From: Streptomyces yatensis
Lineage (GTDB): Bacteria; Actinomycetota; Actinomycetes; Streptomycetales; Streptomycetaceae
Assembly: GCF_018069625.1 (NCBI RefSeq)
Contig: NZ_CP072941.1
Span: 7,254,001-7,318,000 of the forward strand
Direction of reading: 5' to 3'
Length of the DNA stretch: 64,000 bases
Positions 9,226-16,812 of the stretch are shown here, piece by piece. Numbering within the stretch: position 1 is the first letter of the stretch; each line of letters begins with the position of its first letter. Position numbers and translations under genes: made by a program. Below the pieces are notes generated by a model. That model saw nothing but the letters and a program-made list of their open reading frames with translations. It was not told the DNA's origin and made no database searches.

Positions 9226-10254
9226 TTAGCCGTCCTCGAACGCCACCGGGGCCTCGAAGGCCGCGCGGCGGGTGGCGCGGCGGAGGGCCTTGAGGATGGG
9301 GGTGCCGAGGGTGAGGGTGAGCACCATGGTCACCACGGCGCGCGGCAGATCCCAGCCCAGCGAGGTGGCGAGGCAGTACGCCACGAAGCGGGCGAGGTTG
9401 TCGCCGAGCGGATCGCCGGGGACGTAGGAGATCCCCGAGGCCATGCCCTGCATCAGGGTCCAGCCCTGGAGGTTCATGACCGTCCCGTACGCCACGGACG
9501 CCACCGCCCCGTACCCGGCGAGCAGCAGCCTCTCCGCCCGGCCGCGCAGCCGGGCGGCGCCGGGCAGCAGCCCCGCGCCCATCGATACCCAGCCCATGGC
9601 CAGCATCTGGAACGGCATCCACGGCCCCACCCCGCCGGTGAGCAACGCTGACGCGAACATCGACACGGCGCCGAGGACGAAGCCGAAACCGGGGCCCAGC
9701 ACCCGCCCCGACAGCACCATCAGAAAGAACATCGGCTCGATCCCGGCCGTCCCCGCGCCCAGCGGCCGCAGGGCGGCGCCCGCCGCCGCCAGGACCCCGA
9801 GCATCGCGATGGCCTTGGCGTCCAGACCGGAGTCCGCGATGGTCGCCACGACCACGGCCAGCAGGAGCGGAAGCAGCGCGGCGAACAGCCAGGGCGCGTC
9901 GGCGGCGTGGGTGGTGATCCCGGAGTCACCCGGTGCGAACAGCGGCCAGCCGAAGGCGACGACACCGATCGCGGAGACGAGGGCGAGCGCCGCCACGGAG
10001 CGGGGCCCGAGGCGTACGGCCCGGATGCGGCGACTGGAGGCTGCGGTCGACTCGGTGCCGGGTGCCGTGGTCGGTTGGGTGCCGTGTGCCGGGGTCGGCT
10101 TGGTGTCGTGCGGCGCGATCGGTTGGGCGCTGTGTGCCGGGGTCGGCTTGGTGCCGTGCGCCGGGGTCGGCTCCGTTTCGTGCGCCGCCGTCGGCTCCGT
10201 GGCGTGCGCACCGGCCCGGTGCGGCTCGCTGCTCAGGTGCCGCCGCCCGCTCAC
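9226..10254 (-). CDS. ECF transporter S component (substrate-binding membrane subunit)
   Basis: 342 residues from a GTG at 10252-10254 that overlaps the stop of the ATPase gene (GTGA). The first 75 residues are a hydrophilic Pro/His/Thr tract with repeated AHGTKPTP-like units; then come about six membrane segments (ALALVSAIGVVAFGWPLF, FAALLPLLLAVVVATIA, FFLMVLSGRVLGPGFGFVLG and others). S components bind a vitamin or metal and dock on EcfT plus two ATPase sites, which precede it here in one operon. The operon is led by a cobalamin riboswitch, so cobalamin, a precursor or cobalt is the likely substrate. The repetitive N-terminal tail is unusual for this family. Confidence 0.82.
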   Translation of the reverse strand: MSGRRHLSSEPHRAGAHATEPTAAHETEPTPAHGTKPTPAHSAQPIAPHDTKPTPAHGTQPTTAPGTESTAASSRRIRAVRLGPRSVAALALVSAIGVVAFGWPLFAPGDSGITTHAADAPWLFAALLPLLLAVVVATIADSGLDAKAIAMLGVLAAAGAALRPLGAGTAGIEPMFFLMVLSGRVLGPGFGFVLGAVSMFASALLTGGVGPWMPFQMLAMGWVSMGAGLLPGAARLRGRAERLLLAGYGAVASVAYGTVMNLQGWTLMQGMASGISYVPGDPLGDNLARFVAYCLATSLGWDLPRAVVTMVLTLTLGTPILKALRRATRRAAFEAPVAFEDG

Positions 10255-11873
10255 GGTGTTCCCTCCAGCGCCTCGCGCACCTGTGGCACCGTCAGCCACG
10301 GCAGCGGTGCCAGCACCTTGGCCACCTGTGGGGCGAACGCGGGGGAGGACACCACCACCTCCGCCGTGGGCCCGTCCGCGACCACCTCGCCCTCGGCCAG
10401 GATGACGACGCGATGGGCGAGTTCGGCCGCCAGCTCCACATCGTGGGTGGCCAGCACGATGGCGTGGCCGTCCGCCGCCAGCCCGCGCACCACCTCCACC
10501 AGCCGCGCCTTCGCCGCGTAGTCGAGCCCGCGCGTCGGCTCGTCGAGCAGCAGCAGGGGCGGACGGGCGGTGAGGATGACGGACAGGGCCAGTGCCAGCC
10601 GCTGTCCCTCCGACAGATCGCGCGGATGGGCGGTGTCCGCCACCTCCGGCAGCAGCCGGCCGACCAGCGCACGGCAGGTGCCGGGCGCCGCGCCCGCGTC
10701 CTGGTCGGCCGCCGCGCATTCGGCGGCGACCGTGTCCGCGTAGAGCAGATCGCGCGGCTCCTGCGGTACGAGGCCGACCTGGCGCAGCAGTTCGGCGGGG
10801 CGGGTGCGATGCGGTACGACCCGGCCCGGGCCGACCCGCACCGACCCCGAGGCGGGTTCGTGCAGCCCGACCAGACTGGCCAGAAGCGTGGACTTGCCCG
10901 CCCCGTTGCGTCCCATCAGCGCCACCGTCTCGCCCGGCCGCACCGACAGGTCCACTCCGCGCAGCGCCTCGACCCGACCGTGGCGCACGGACAGCCGCGC
11001 CACCTCGCCGACCGGTTCGCCCGGCGGCGGATCGGCCACCGCCCGCGGGGCCAGCGACGCCAGCCGCTCCCGCAGCGGCCCCGCCTTGCGCCGCGCGTCC
11101 CGTACGGACAGCGGCATCGGCGACGGCCACCCCGCGAGGCCGCCCAGCGCCACCACGGGCGGCTGGACGGGCGACACCGGCAGCAGCTCGGCCGGTGCGC
11201 CGGTCAGCGGGGCGGCGCCGGGGGAGGGCAGCAGGATCATCTGGTCCGCGTACTGCACCACCCGCTCCAGCCGGTGCTCGGCCAGCAGCACGGTGGTGCC
11301 CAGGTCGTGCACCAGCCGCTGGAGGACCGCCAGCACCTCCTCGGCCGCGGCCGGGTCGAGCGCGGAGGTCGGTTCGTCGAGGACGAGGACGCGGGGGTGG
11401 GTGGTGAGCACCGAGCCGATCGCCACGCGCTGCCGCTGCCCGCCGGAGAGCGTGGCGATGGGGCGGTCCCGCAACTCGGCGAGACCCAGCAGATCGAGGG
11501 TCTCCTCGACCCGGCGGCGCATGGTGTCCGGCGCGATGCCGAGGGACTCCATGCCGTAGGCCAGCTCGTCCTCGACGGTGTCGGTGACGAAGTGCGCGAG
11601 CGGGTCCTGGCCCACGGTGCCGACGACGTCGGCCAGTTCGCGCGGCTTGTGGGTACGGGTGTCCCGGCCCGCGACGGTGACCCGGCCGCGCAGGGTGCCA
11701 CCGGTGAAATGCGGTACGAGACCGGAGACGGCGCCCAGCAGTGTCGACTTGCCGACCCCGGACGGGCCGACGAGCAGACACAGCTCGCCCTCGGGGACGG
11801 TCAGATCCACCCCCGCGAGTGCGGGCCGCGCCGCCCCGTCGTAGTGGACCGACACCTGCTCGAACCGGATCAC
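10251..11873 (-). CDS. ECF transporter ATPase, two fused ATP-binding domains (EcfA-EcfA')
   Basis: 540 residues with two complete ABC cassettes. Cassette 1 has Walker A GPSGVGKST, signature LSGGQRQRV and Walker B LVLDEPTSALD; cassette 2 has GRNGAGKST, LSEGQRLAL and LLLDEPTRGLD. Both have the switch His (LLAEHRLE, LATHDVE). It powers the ECF transporter with EcfT and the S component. The GTG at 11871-11873 overlaps the EcfT stop by four bases, and its own stop overlaps the S-component start, so the three subunits are translationally coupled. The fused arrangement is common in Actinobacteria, where other groups have two separate ATPases. Confidence 0.9.
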   Translation of the reverse strand: MIRFEQVSVHYDGAARPALAGVDLTVPEGELCLLVGPSGVGKSTLLGAVSGLVPHFTGGTLRGRVTVAGRDTRTHKPRELADVVGTVGQDPLAHFVTDTVEDELAYGMESLGIAPDTMRRRVEETLDLLGLAELRDRPIATLSGGQRQRVAIGSVLTTHPRVLVLDEPTSALDPAAAEEVLAVLQRLVHDLGTTVLLAEHRLERVVQYADQMILLPSPGAAPLTGAPAELLPVSPVQPPVVALGGLAGWPSPMPLSVRDARRKAGPLRERLASLAPRAVADPPPGEPVGEVARLSVRHGRVEALRGVDLSVRPGETVALMGRNGAGKSTLLASLVGLHEPASGSVRVGPGRVVPHRTRPAELLRQVGLVPQEPRDLLYADTVAAECAAADQDAGAAPGTCRALVGRLLPEVADTAHPRDLSEGQRLALALSVILTARPPLLLLDEPTRGLDYAAKARLVEVVRGLAADGHAIVLATHDVELAAELAHRVVILAEGEVVADGPTAEVVVSSPAFAPQVAKVLAPLPWLTVPQVREALEGTP

Positions 11874-13615
11874 GGACTGGCCTCCTCGGCCCCGTCCTCG
11901 GCGCGCTCGTCCTCTCGCTCGCCGTGCGGGGTGTGTGCGGTGGGGGTGGGGTGGCTGTCGGGGGCCGGGTTGGGGTCGGGGGTTGCGGGTGGCTCCGTGG
12001 CCGCGTCGCCGGGCTCGGGGCGTGGCTCGGTGGCGGGTCGGGTGCCGGTGCGCAGGGGGCCGGGGCGGCCCCGGGCGTGGGCCGGGCCGGTGGGGGCGTC
12101 GTCCGGCGGGGCCGGTGCACGGTGCGTGCCCGGGGGCGGCTCCGTTGTCGCGTCGGCGGGCTGCGGGTGTCGCTCGACCGCGGGTCGGGTGCCGGTGCGC
12201 AGGGGGCCGGGGCGGCCCCGGGCGTGGGCCGGGCCGGTGGGGGCGTCGTCCGGCGGGGCCGGTGCACGGTGCGTGCCCGGGGGCGGCTCCGTTGTCGCGT
12301 CGGCGGGCTGCGGGTGTCGCTCGACCGCGGGCCGGGTGCCGGTGCGCAGGGGGCCGGGGCGGCCCCGGGCTTGGGCCGGGCCGGCGGGGGCCTCGTCCGG
12401 CGGGGCCGGTGTCGGTGCCGGGGAGGCGAAGGCCGGGAGCAGGCCCAGCAGGACCCCCGCCGCCGGCCACAGCGGCAGCGTCGGGGTGGTGAGCGGGACC
12501 ACGGAGGGCTGGAGGGCCCCCGGGGCGTACGAGGTGGCGCGGATCATCAGCGCCGCGACCGCCGCACCCGACCCCGCCACCAGCCACGCCCGGACGCCCC
12601 AGCGGTCCGGGCGGTAGCGGCTGCGCACCGAGCGGCGGCCGCCCAGCCACAGCCCGCCGAGCGCGGCGGCCAGTCCCGCGAGCAGCAGTGGCAGACCGTA
12701 GCCCGCGCCCTCGGCGGCGAGCAGGCCGTACGTACCGCAGCAGACGCCGAGCAGCCCGCCCAGCGTCAGCGCGGTGGTGGTACGGGCGACGGCGGGCGGG
12801 ACGTGGGCCGTGCGGCCGTAGCCGCGCGCGTCCATCGCCGCCGCCAGGGCCACCGACCGTTCCAACGCGCCCTCCAGCACCGGCAGTCCGACCTGCAGCA
12901 GCGCCTTCACCCCGCGGTCGGGGCGGCCGCGCAGCCGTCGGGCGGAGCGCAGCCGCTGGACGTCCGCCACCAGATGCGGTGCGAAGCTCATCGCCACCAC
13001 GACCGCCACCCCGGCCTCGTAGAGCGCACCGGGCAGCGACTTGAGCAGCCGCGCCGGGCTGGCCAGCGCGTTCGCGGCGCCGACGCAGATCAGCAGGGTG
13101 GCCAGCCGCAGCCCGTCGTACAGCGCGAACACCAGCCCCTCGGCCGACACCCGGCCGCCGATCCGCACCCCCTGCGCCCAGTGGGGCAGCGGGACTTCGG
13201 GGAGCGTGAAGAGCACCCGCGTCCCGGGGATCGGCGAGCCGAAGAAGACCGCGAAGAACAGCCGGATGGCCAGCACCACAAGGCCCAGCTTGAGGAACGC
13301 GGTGTACGAGCGGGCCCACGGGGCGTCCGTGCGCCGTACGGCCACCACATAGCCCGCGACCGCGATGAGCAGCCCCAGCAGCAGCGGGTTGGTGGTCCGG
13401 GACGCGGCCGTGGCCAGCCCGAGCGCCCACAGCCACCAGGCCCCCGCGTGCAGCGCGCTTCCGCCGCGCGGGGCACCGGCTCGCGGACGGGTGCCGCGCC
13501 GGGTGCGGAACCCGGCGCGGAACCCGGTGCGGAACCCGGTGCGGTTGCGGCCCGGGGCGGTGCCGTCGGGAGGAGTGGCGCGCGGTGGCGGCATGGTGGT
13601 CATCCGCGCGCTCAT
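11870..13615 (-). CDS. ECF transporter transmembrane coupling subunit EcfT (CbiQ-like) with repeat tail
   Basis: 581 residues from an ATG at 13613-13615 that overlaps the stop of the preceding gene. After an Arg/Gly-rich N-terminus come membrane helices (WLWALGLATAAS, LLLGLLIAVAGYVVAV, LGLVVLAIRLFFAVFF, LATLLICVGAANAL, VAVVVAMSFAPHLV). The coupling-helix Ala-Arg-Gly motifs seen in EcfT appear as LRSARRLRGR and AAMDARGYGRTA. Residues from about 420 on are a Pro-rich tail built from a 49-residue unit present two to three times. The tail is not part of the normal EcfT fold (about 260 residues) and probably lies in the cytoplasm or outside as a flexible spacer. Confidence 0.85.
   Translation of the reverse strand: MSARMTTMPPPRATPPDGTAPGRNRTGFRTGFRAGFRTRRGTRPRAGAPRGGSALHAGAWWLWALGLATAASRTTNPLLLGLLIAVAGYVVAVRRTDAPWARSYTAFLKLGLVVLAIRLFFAVFFGSPIPGTRVLFTLPEVPLPHWAQGVRIGGRVSAEGLVFALYDGLRLATLLICVGAANALASPARLLKSLPGALYEAGVAVVVAMSFAPHLVADVQRLRSARRLRGRPDRGVKALLQVGLPVLEGALERSVALAAAMDARGYGRTAHVPPAVARTTTALTLGGLLGVCCGTYGLLAAEGAGYGLPLLLAGLAAALGGLWLGGRRSVRSRYRPDRWGVRAWLVAGSGAAVAALMIRATSYAPGALQPSVVPLTTPTLPLWPAAGVLLGLLPAFASPAPTPAPPDEAPAGPAQARGRPGPLRTGTRPAVERHPQPADATTEPPPGTHRAPAPPDDAPTGPAHARGRPGPLRTGTRPAVERHPQPADATTEPPPGTHRAPAPPDDAPTGPAHARGRPGPLRTGTRPATEPRPEPGDAATEPPATPDPNPAPDSHPTPTAHTPHGEREDERAEDGAEEASP
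12042..12412. repeat. 147-bp in-frame tandem repeat in ecfT
   Basis: Copies begin at 12042, 12189 and 12336 (exact 147-bp spacing, each starting GTGCCGGTGCGCAGGGGGCC); the third is partial and diverged. They encode a 49-residue Pro/Thr/Arg unit. A multiple of three keeps the frame, so copy number could vary without breaking the gene. Confidence 0.85.
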
Positions 13616-14325
13616 ACGCGACGGCGGCGCGCCTGCCACACCGCCGCGGCGCCGAGCAGGACCACGGTGGCGAGCCCGCCGATCAGCCCGGCGGAGGGGC
13701 CGCTTGAGGCGCCGTCGTCGCTCGCCTTGCCGCCGTCGCCGTTCGGGGTGGCGTGGGCGTTTCCGGACGTGGTCACCTTGTCACCGCAGCCCGACTCCGG
13801 ATATCCGGCGATGGCGCAGAGCAGCGCGGCGGAGTTGTAGCGCAGCGGTTTCGCGACCGCGGCGAGCGCTTCCCCGGCGGTGGCGTCCTCGCCGACCCGT
13901 GCGCACTCGGTACGGGGCGCGGGCGGTGTCCGGCGGTCGGGCGCGTCGGCGGCCGTGCCGAAGTCGAGGACCACCGCGACCCGTTTGGTGCCTTCCGTGG
14001 TCGGGGTGTCGGCACAGACGGCGGCGAAATCGGCCATGCCGCGAGGCCGGGTGGCGTCGTTCGAGTCCTCGCTGACCGCGAAACGGAAGCCGATCATGTC
14101 GCCATCACCGGGCCGCGCCGACGAGGGCCCCTGCGTGGCATAGCTCCAACTGCCGCCGTCCCCGCCCCGCTGCCAGAACGACCAGTAGCGATACCCATCG
14201 GCGGCCTGCGCGGGCGCCGCGCCGAACATCCCGAACAGCACGAGAACGGGCAGCAGCAGGGCGAGGGCGGGCAGCAGCAGCCGAGCGGCGCGGGTGCGCG
14301 GGGCCGAAGCCGCGGGCGTGCGCAT
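13612..14325 (-). CDS. Secreted, membrane-anchored protein of the cobalamin operon
   Basis: 237 residues from an ATG at 14323-14325. The N-terminus is a long signal peptide (Arg-rich start, LLLPALALLLPVLVLFG, cleavage near AQA-ADG), the middle is a globular domain of about 150 residues, and the C-terminus has a Ser/Gly linker, a membrane segment (LIGGLATVVLLGAAAVW) and RRRR. The domain opens with YRYWSFWQ...GGSWSYATQGP, which resembles the beta domain (DUF4430) of transcobalamin/intrinsic factor; this is my inference. Cysteines at CADTP, TECAR, LLCAI and SGCGD suggest two disulfides. In-frame codons continue upstream to 14613 through an Arg/Ala-rich repeat tract, so a longer start (GTG 14595 or TTG 14613, the latter overlapping the previous stop) is possible. 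Confidence 0.75.
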   Translation of the reverse strand: MRTPAASAPRTRAARLLLPALALLLPVLVLFGMFGAAPAQAADGYRYWSFWQRGGDGGSWSYATQGPSSARPGDGDMIGFRFAVSEDSNDATRPRGMADFAAVCADTPTTEGTKRVAVVLDFGTAADAPDRRTPPAPRTECARVGEDATAGEALAAVAKPLRYNSAALLCAIAGYPESGCGDKVTTSGNAHATPNGDGGKASDDGASSGPSAGLIGGLATVVLLGAAAVWQARRRRV

Positions 14326-14329
14326 GGTC

Positions 14330-14610
14330 GGGGCCGCGTGCGCGCGCGGGGCCCTGGCCACGCGGCCGCGTAGGACCCGAGCCGCGCGCGTGCACGGCAC
14401 CCATGTTGCGCACAGGGCCCGAGCCGGGCCGGTGCACACGCCCCATGCCGCGTATGCGTACCGCACCCACGCCGCGCGGGCGTGCCACGCCCTGGCCGCG
14501 CCGGTGCGCGGGGCCGAAGCCGCCTGGGCGCGCCGCGCCCGAGCCGCCTGCGTGCGCGGGGCCGAGGCCGCCTCGGTTCGCGGGGTCGACTTCACATCCG
14601 TGCGCAGGGT
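14330..14610 (-). repeat. GC-rich Arg/Ala-coding repeat tract between operon genes
   Basis: About 280 bp with many degenerate copies of GTGCGCGGGGCCGAAGCCGC-like units. In the downstream gene's frame it encodes an open Arg/Ala-rich tract without a stop, but such sequence is not a signal peptide and is not obviously conserved. It may be a spacer, or a long N-terminal extension of the secreted protein. Confidence 0.6.
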
Positions 14611-15902
14611 CAAAGCTGCCGCCTCTTTCGGCCGCTGATCAGGAAGCCGATGCCCATGCCCGCGACCGCGCAGACTCCGACGGTCCACCAGACGCCGCCG
14701 ACCCCGCCGTCGTCGCTCTTCTTCTCGTTCTTCTCGCTCTTGCCGTCCGACCCCGCGCCCGGGGCCGCCGCCTCGGGCTTCGGGCCGGTGGCGTTCAGCT
14801 GCTGTACGAGGTCGGCGCCGCCGAAGTCGCGCGGGTTGGCGCCGGCCGCGTGGGCCGCGAGGATCAGCTTGGCGAGCGCGCCCGGGTCGCCCTTGGCCCA
14901 GGCCGCCGCGCCGCTGTCCTTGCCCTGCAGCCACTGCAGTGGCTTGCCCGCGGTCGCGCTGTGCTCCCCGGCGGCGAGCGCCACCACCGCGTCGGCGGTG
15001 CCGCCGAAGTCGGGCTGGTCCTTGGCGCCGGGCATCGCGGACTTCAGGTGCATATCGCTGTCGGACATGACGCGGGACAGATGGGCCAGCGCGGCCTCCG
15101 CCGCGTCCTTCGGCGTATCGGCCCCGGCTGCCTTGTCGGCCCCGCCCTTGCCGTCCGCGCAGCTCAGCGGCTTCGGGGCCGCGCCGCCGTCCTTGCCGAC
15201 CGTCTCGAAGACGAAGCCCTTGCCCTGGACGGCCAGCGCCGCGCTCGCGGTGGCCAGCTCATTGGCGACGGGCTTGCCCTTGTCCGCCGTGTAGGCGAAC
15301 GCCCCGCGCTCCTCCGCCTTCGCCGAGCAGCCCAGCTGCAGTCCGAGCAGCGCGTCGTACGGGCTCTTGCCGCCCTTGGACTTCAGCTTCGCCGGGTCCT
15401 GACCCGAGGCGGCGAAGGCGCCGATCGCCGCCGAGGTGGAGTTGGCGTCGCTCGGCCCGCCCGGGTTCATGCCCCAGCCGCCGTCGTCGTTCTGGTGGCT
15501 CTTCAGCCAGCCGATGCCCTTCTCCACGGTGTCGGCGCGGCCGCCCACCGCGGCCAGCGCCTGGATCGCCGCCGCCGTCGCGTCGGTGAACTCGCCCTTC
15601 TTCGGGTCGCACGCCTTCGAGGTGTCCGCGCGATACGCCGCGAAACCGCCGTCCGCGCACCCCTGCCCGGCCAGCCAGTCGATGGCCGACTTCGCCGGGG
15701 TGACGCCCACCGCGTCCTGGGCGAGCAGCGCCAGCGACTGCCGCCACACCCCGTCGAACTTCGGGTCCTTGGCGCCGTAGAGCCCCTTGGAACGCCCGGC
15801 CGGGCTGTCATCGGCGACAGCGGCAGGCGCGGTGGCCGCACCCAGGGCGGCGCCCATGGCGGCGCACAGGGAAAGAGCCGCCACGCTGCGGCGAATGGTC
15901 AT
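14610..15902 (-). CDS. Secreted terpene-cyclase-fold (prenyltransferase/squalene-oxidase repeat) protein, membrane-anchored
   Basis: 430 residues. A Sec signal peptide ends near AAVA-DDS. The body contains QW-like helical-hairpin repeats (SAIDWLAGQGCADGGFAAY, GIGWLKSHQNDDGGWGMNP and later copies), the alpha6/alpha6 barrel found in terpene cyclases and also in intrinsic factor/transcobalamin. A Gly/Lys-rich linker, a membrane segment (VWWTVGVCAVAGMGIGFLI) and SGRKRR end the protein, so it is displayed on the outside of the membrane. It is the first gene behind the cobalamin riboswitch. No catalytic DxDD of cyclases is visible. A role in binding cobalamin or a corrinoid and passing it to the ECF transporter is inferred, not shown. 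Confidence 0.82.
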   Translation of the reverse strand: MTIRRSVAALSLCAAMGAALGAATAPAAVADDSPAGRSKGLYGAKDPKFDGVWRQSLALLAQDAVGVTPAKSAIDWLAGQGCADGGFAAYRADTSKACDPKKGEFTDATAAAIQALAAVGGRADTVEKGIGWLKSHQNDDGGWGMNPGGPSDANSTSAAIGAFAASGQDPAKLKSKGGKSPYDALLGLQLGCSAKAEERGAFAYTADKGKPVANELATASAALAVQGKGFVFETVGKDGGAAPKPLSCADGKGGADKAAGADTPKDAAEAALAHLSRVMSDSDMHLKSAMPGAKDQPDFGGTADAVVALAAGEHSATAGKPLQWLQGKDSGAAAWAKGDPGALAKLILAAHAAGANPRDFGGADLVQQLNATGPKPEAAAPGAGSDGKSEKNEKKSDDGGVGGVWWTVGVCAVAGMGIGFLISGRKRRQL

Positions 15903-16039
15903 GGCTGTGGTGCCTCTCGGTCGGTGGACGGGCGCACGCAGCCGCGCACGGCCGTCCAGCCGCGCGCGGAACGCTCCGCGACACCTCTGGCACCCGGCTC
16001 AGCTCCGCATACCTCGACGGTGCCGCCACCGGTCCTCCG

Positions 16040-16180
16040 GCGGCGGGAGCCTGCGTCGTCGCGCCCGCCCGGGTGTTCCGGCTCGTACGCCCCGCGGGGC
16101 GCGCTCACGGTTGCGGGTCAGCGCCGGAATCGCACCGGCTTCCCCCGATCGGACGCGTATGAAGTTTACGGACAGCTTAT
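16040..16180 (-). promoter_or_regulatory. Cobalamin riboswitch
   Basis: On the minus strand, positions 16150 down to about 16100 read GAAGCCGGTGCGATTCCGGC followed by GCTGACCCGCAACCGT, the diagnostic adenosylcobalamin-aptamer core (consensus GGTGnaAntCCgnnnC...CCCGCaAC). A GAGCCGGAACACCCGG segment further on matches the GAGnCaGGAgACC element. Between aptamer and the first ATG (15902) lie GC-rich hairpins that could hide the ribosome binding site. It should repress the downstream five-gene operon when cobalamin is abundant. The exact borders are approximate. Confidence 0.88.
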
Positions 16181-16201
16181 CCGCCGACTAATCGGGCGAC
16201 C

Positions 16202-16735
16202 TCAGCCGCCCTCAGAGCCCCCCGGGGACGGGGGGCGGACGAGCGTGAGGCAGCGCGTCGTCGTGCCGTCGTCCTCCTCGATGTCGCGGCCGTGCGCGAA
16301 GCCGAGCCGGGCGAGCAGGGCCAGCGACGCGTCGTTGGCCGCCGTGACCGTGGCGTGCACCGCGCTCAGGCCGAGCGCGCCGAAGCCGTGGCCGACGACC
16401 GCCTCGGCCAGCTCCGTCCCCAGACCGCGCCCCCACGCCTCGGGCGCCAGCGCGTAGACGATCTCGTGGCCGCCGGTGACCTCGGTCGGCTTGATCTCGG
16501 CGTGGCCGACGTACCGGCCGTCCTCGCGGACGGCCCAGACGTCGAACAGCCGCCGGGCGTAGACCTTGGTGAAGATCCGCCCGAACAGCGCCCGGTCCTC
16601 CGCCTCCGGACCGGGCCTCCCGTCCCCCATCCAGCGGGACACCCGCCGGTCCTGGAACAGCACCACGAAGGCGTCCTCGTCCTCGGGCCGGTACGGCTCG
16701 AGCAGCAGGCGCGCGGTGCGCAGCGTCGCGGTCAT
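16202..16735 (-). CDS. GNAT-family N-acetyltransferase (RimJ/RimL type)
   Basis: 177 residues. It opens with the RimJ/RimL-type TLRTARLLLEPYRPEDEDAF, has acetyl-CoA motif A as APEAWGRGLGTELAEAVVG (about residues 105-123), and ends with ANDASLALLARLGFAHGRDI. This subfamily acetylates protein N-termini, amino acids or drugs; the substrate here is not deducible. The ATG at 16733-16735 begins the conserved fold. It lies just upstream of the riboswitch on the same strand, so read-through into the cobalamin operon is conceivable. Confidence 0.82.
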   Translation of the reverse strand: MTATLRTARLLLEPYRPEDEDAFVVLFQDRRVSRWMGDGRPGPEAEDRALFGRIFTKVYARRLFDVWAVREDGRYVGHAEIKPTEVTGGHEIVYALAPEAWGRGLGTELAEAVVGHGFGALGLSAVHATVTAANDASLALLARLGFAHGRDIEEDDGTTTRCLTLVRPPSPGGSEGG

Positions 16736-16812
16736 GCGCCGCGACGCTACGCGGCCGGGCACCACCCGGCAATCCGTTGACGCGGCGGCCGGGGACAGCG
16801 CGCTCCGCGCTC

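Noticed and set aside
9226..12267. A continuous minus-strand frame of about 1000 codons spanning the S component and ATPase genes
   Set aside because: Only the part from 9226 to 10254 encodes a sensible membrane protein; the rest is an Arg/Gly/Ala-rich frame on the wrong phase of the fused ATPase gene.
10251..13436. A 1061-codon frame running through ATPase and ecfT
   Set aside because: The ATPase cassettes start at 11873, and the upstream part is an out-of-phase read of ecfT without domains. The apparent fusion comes from high GC content.
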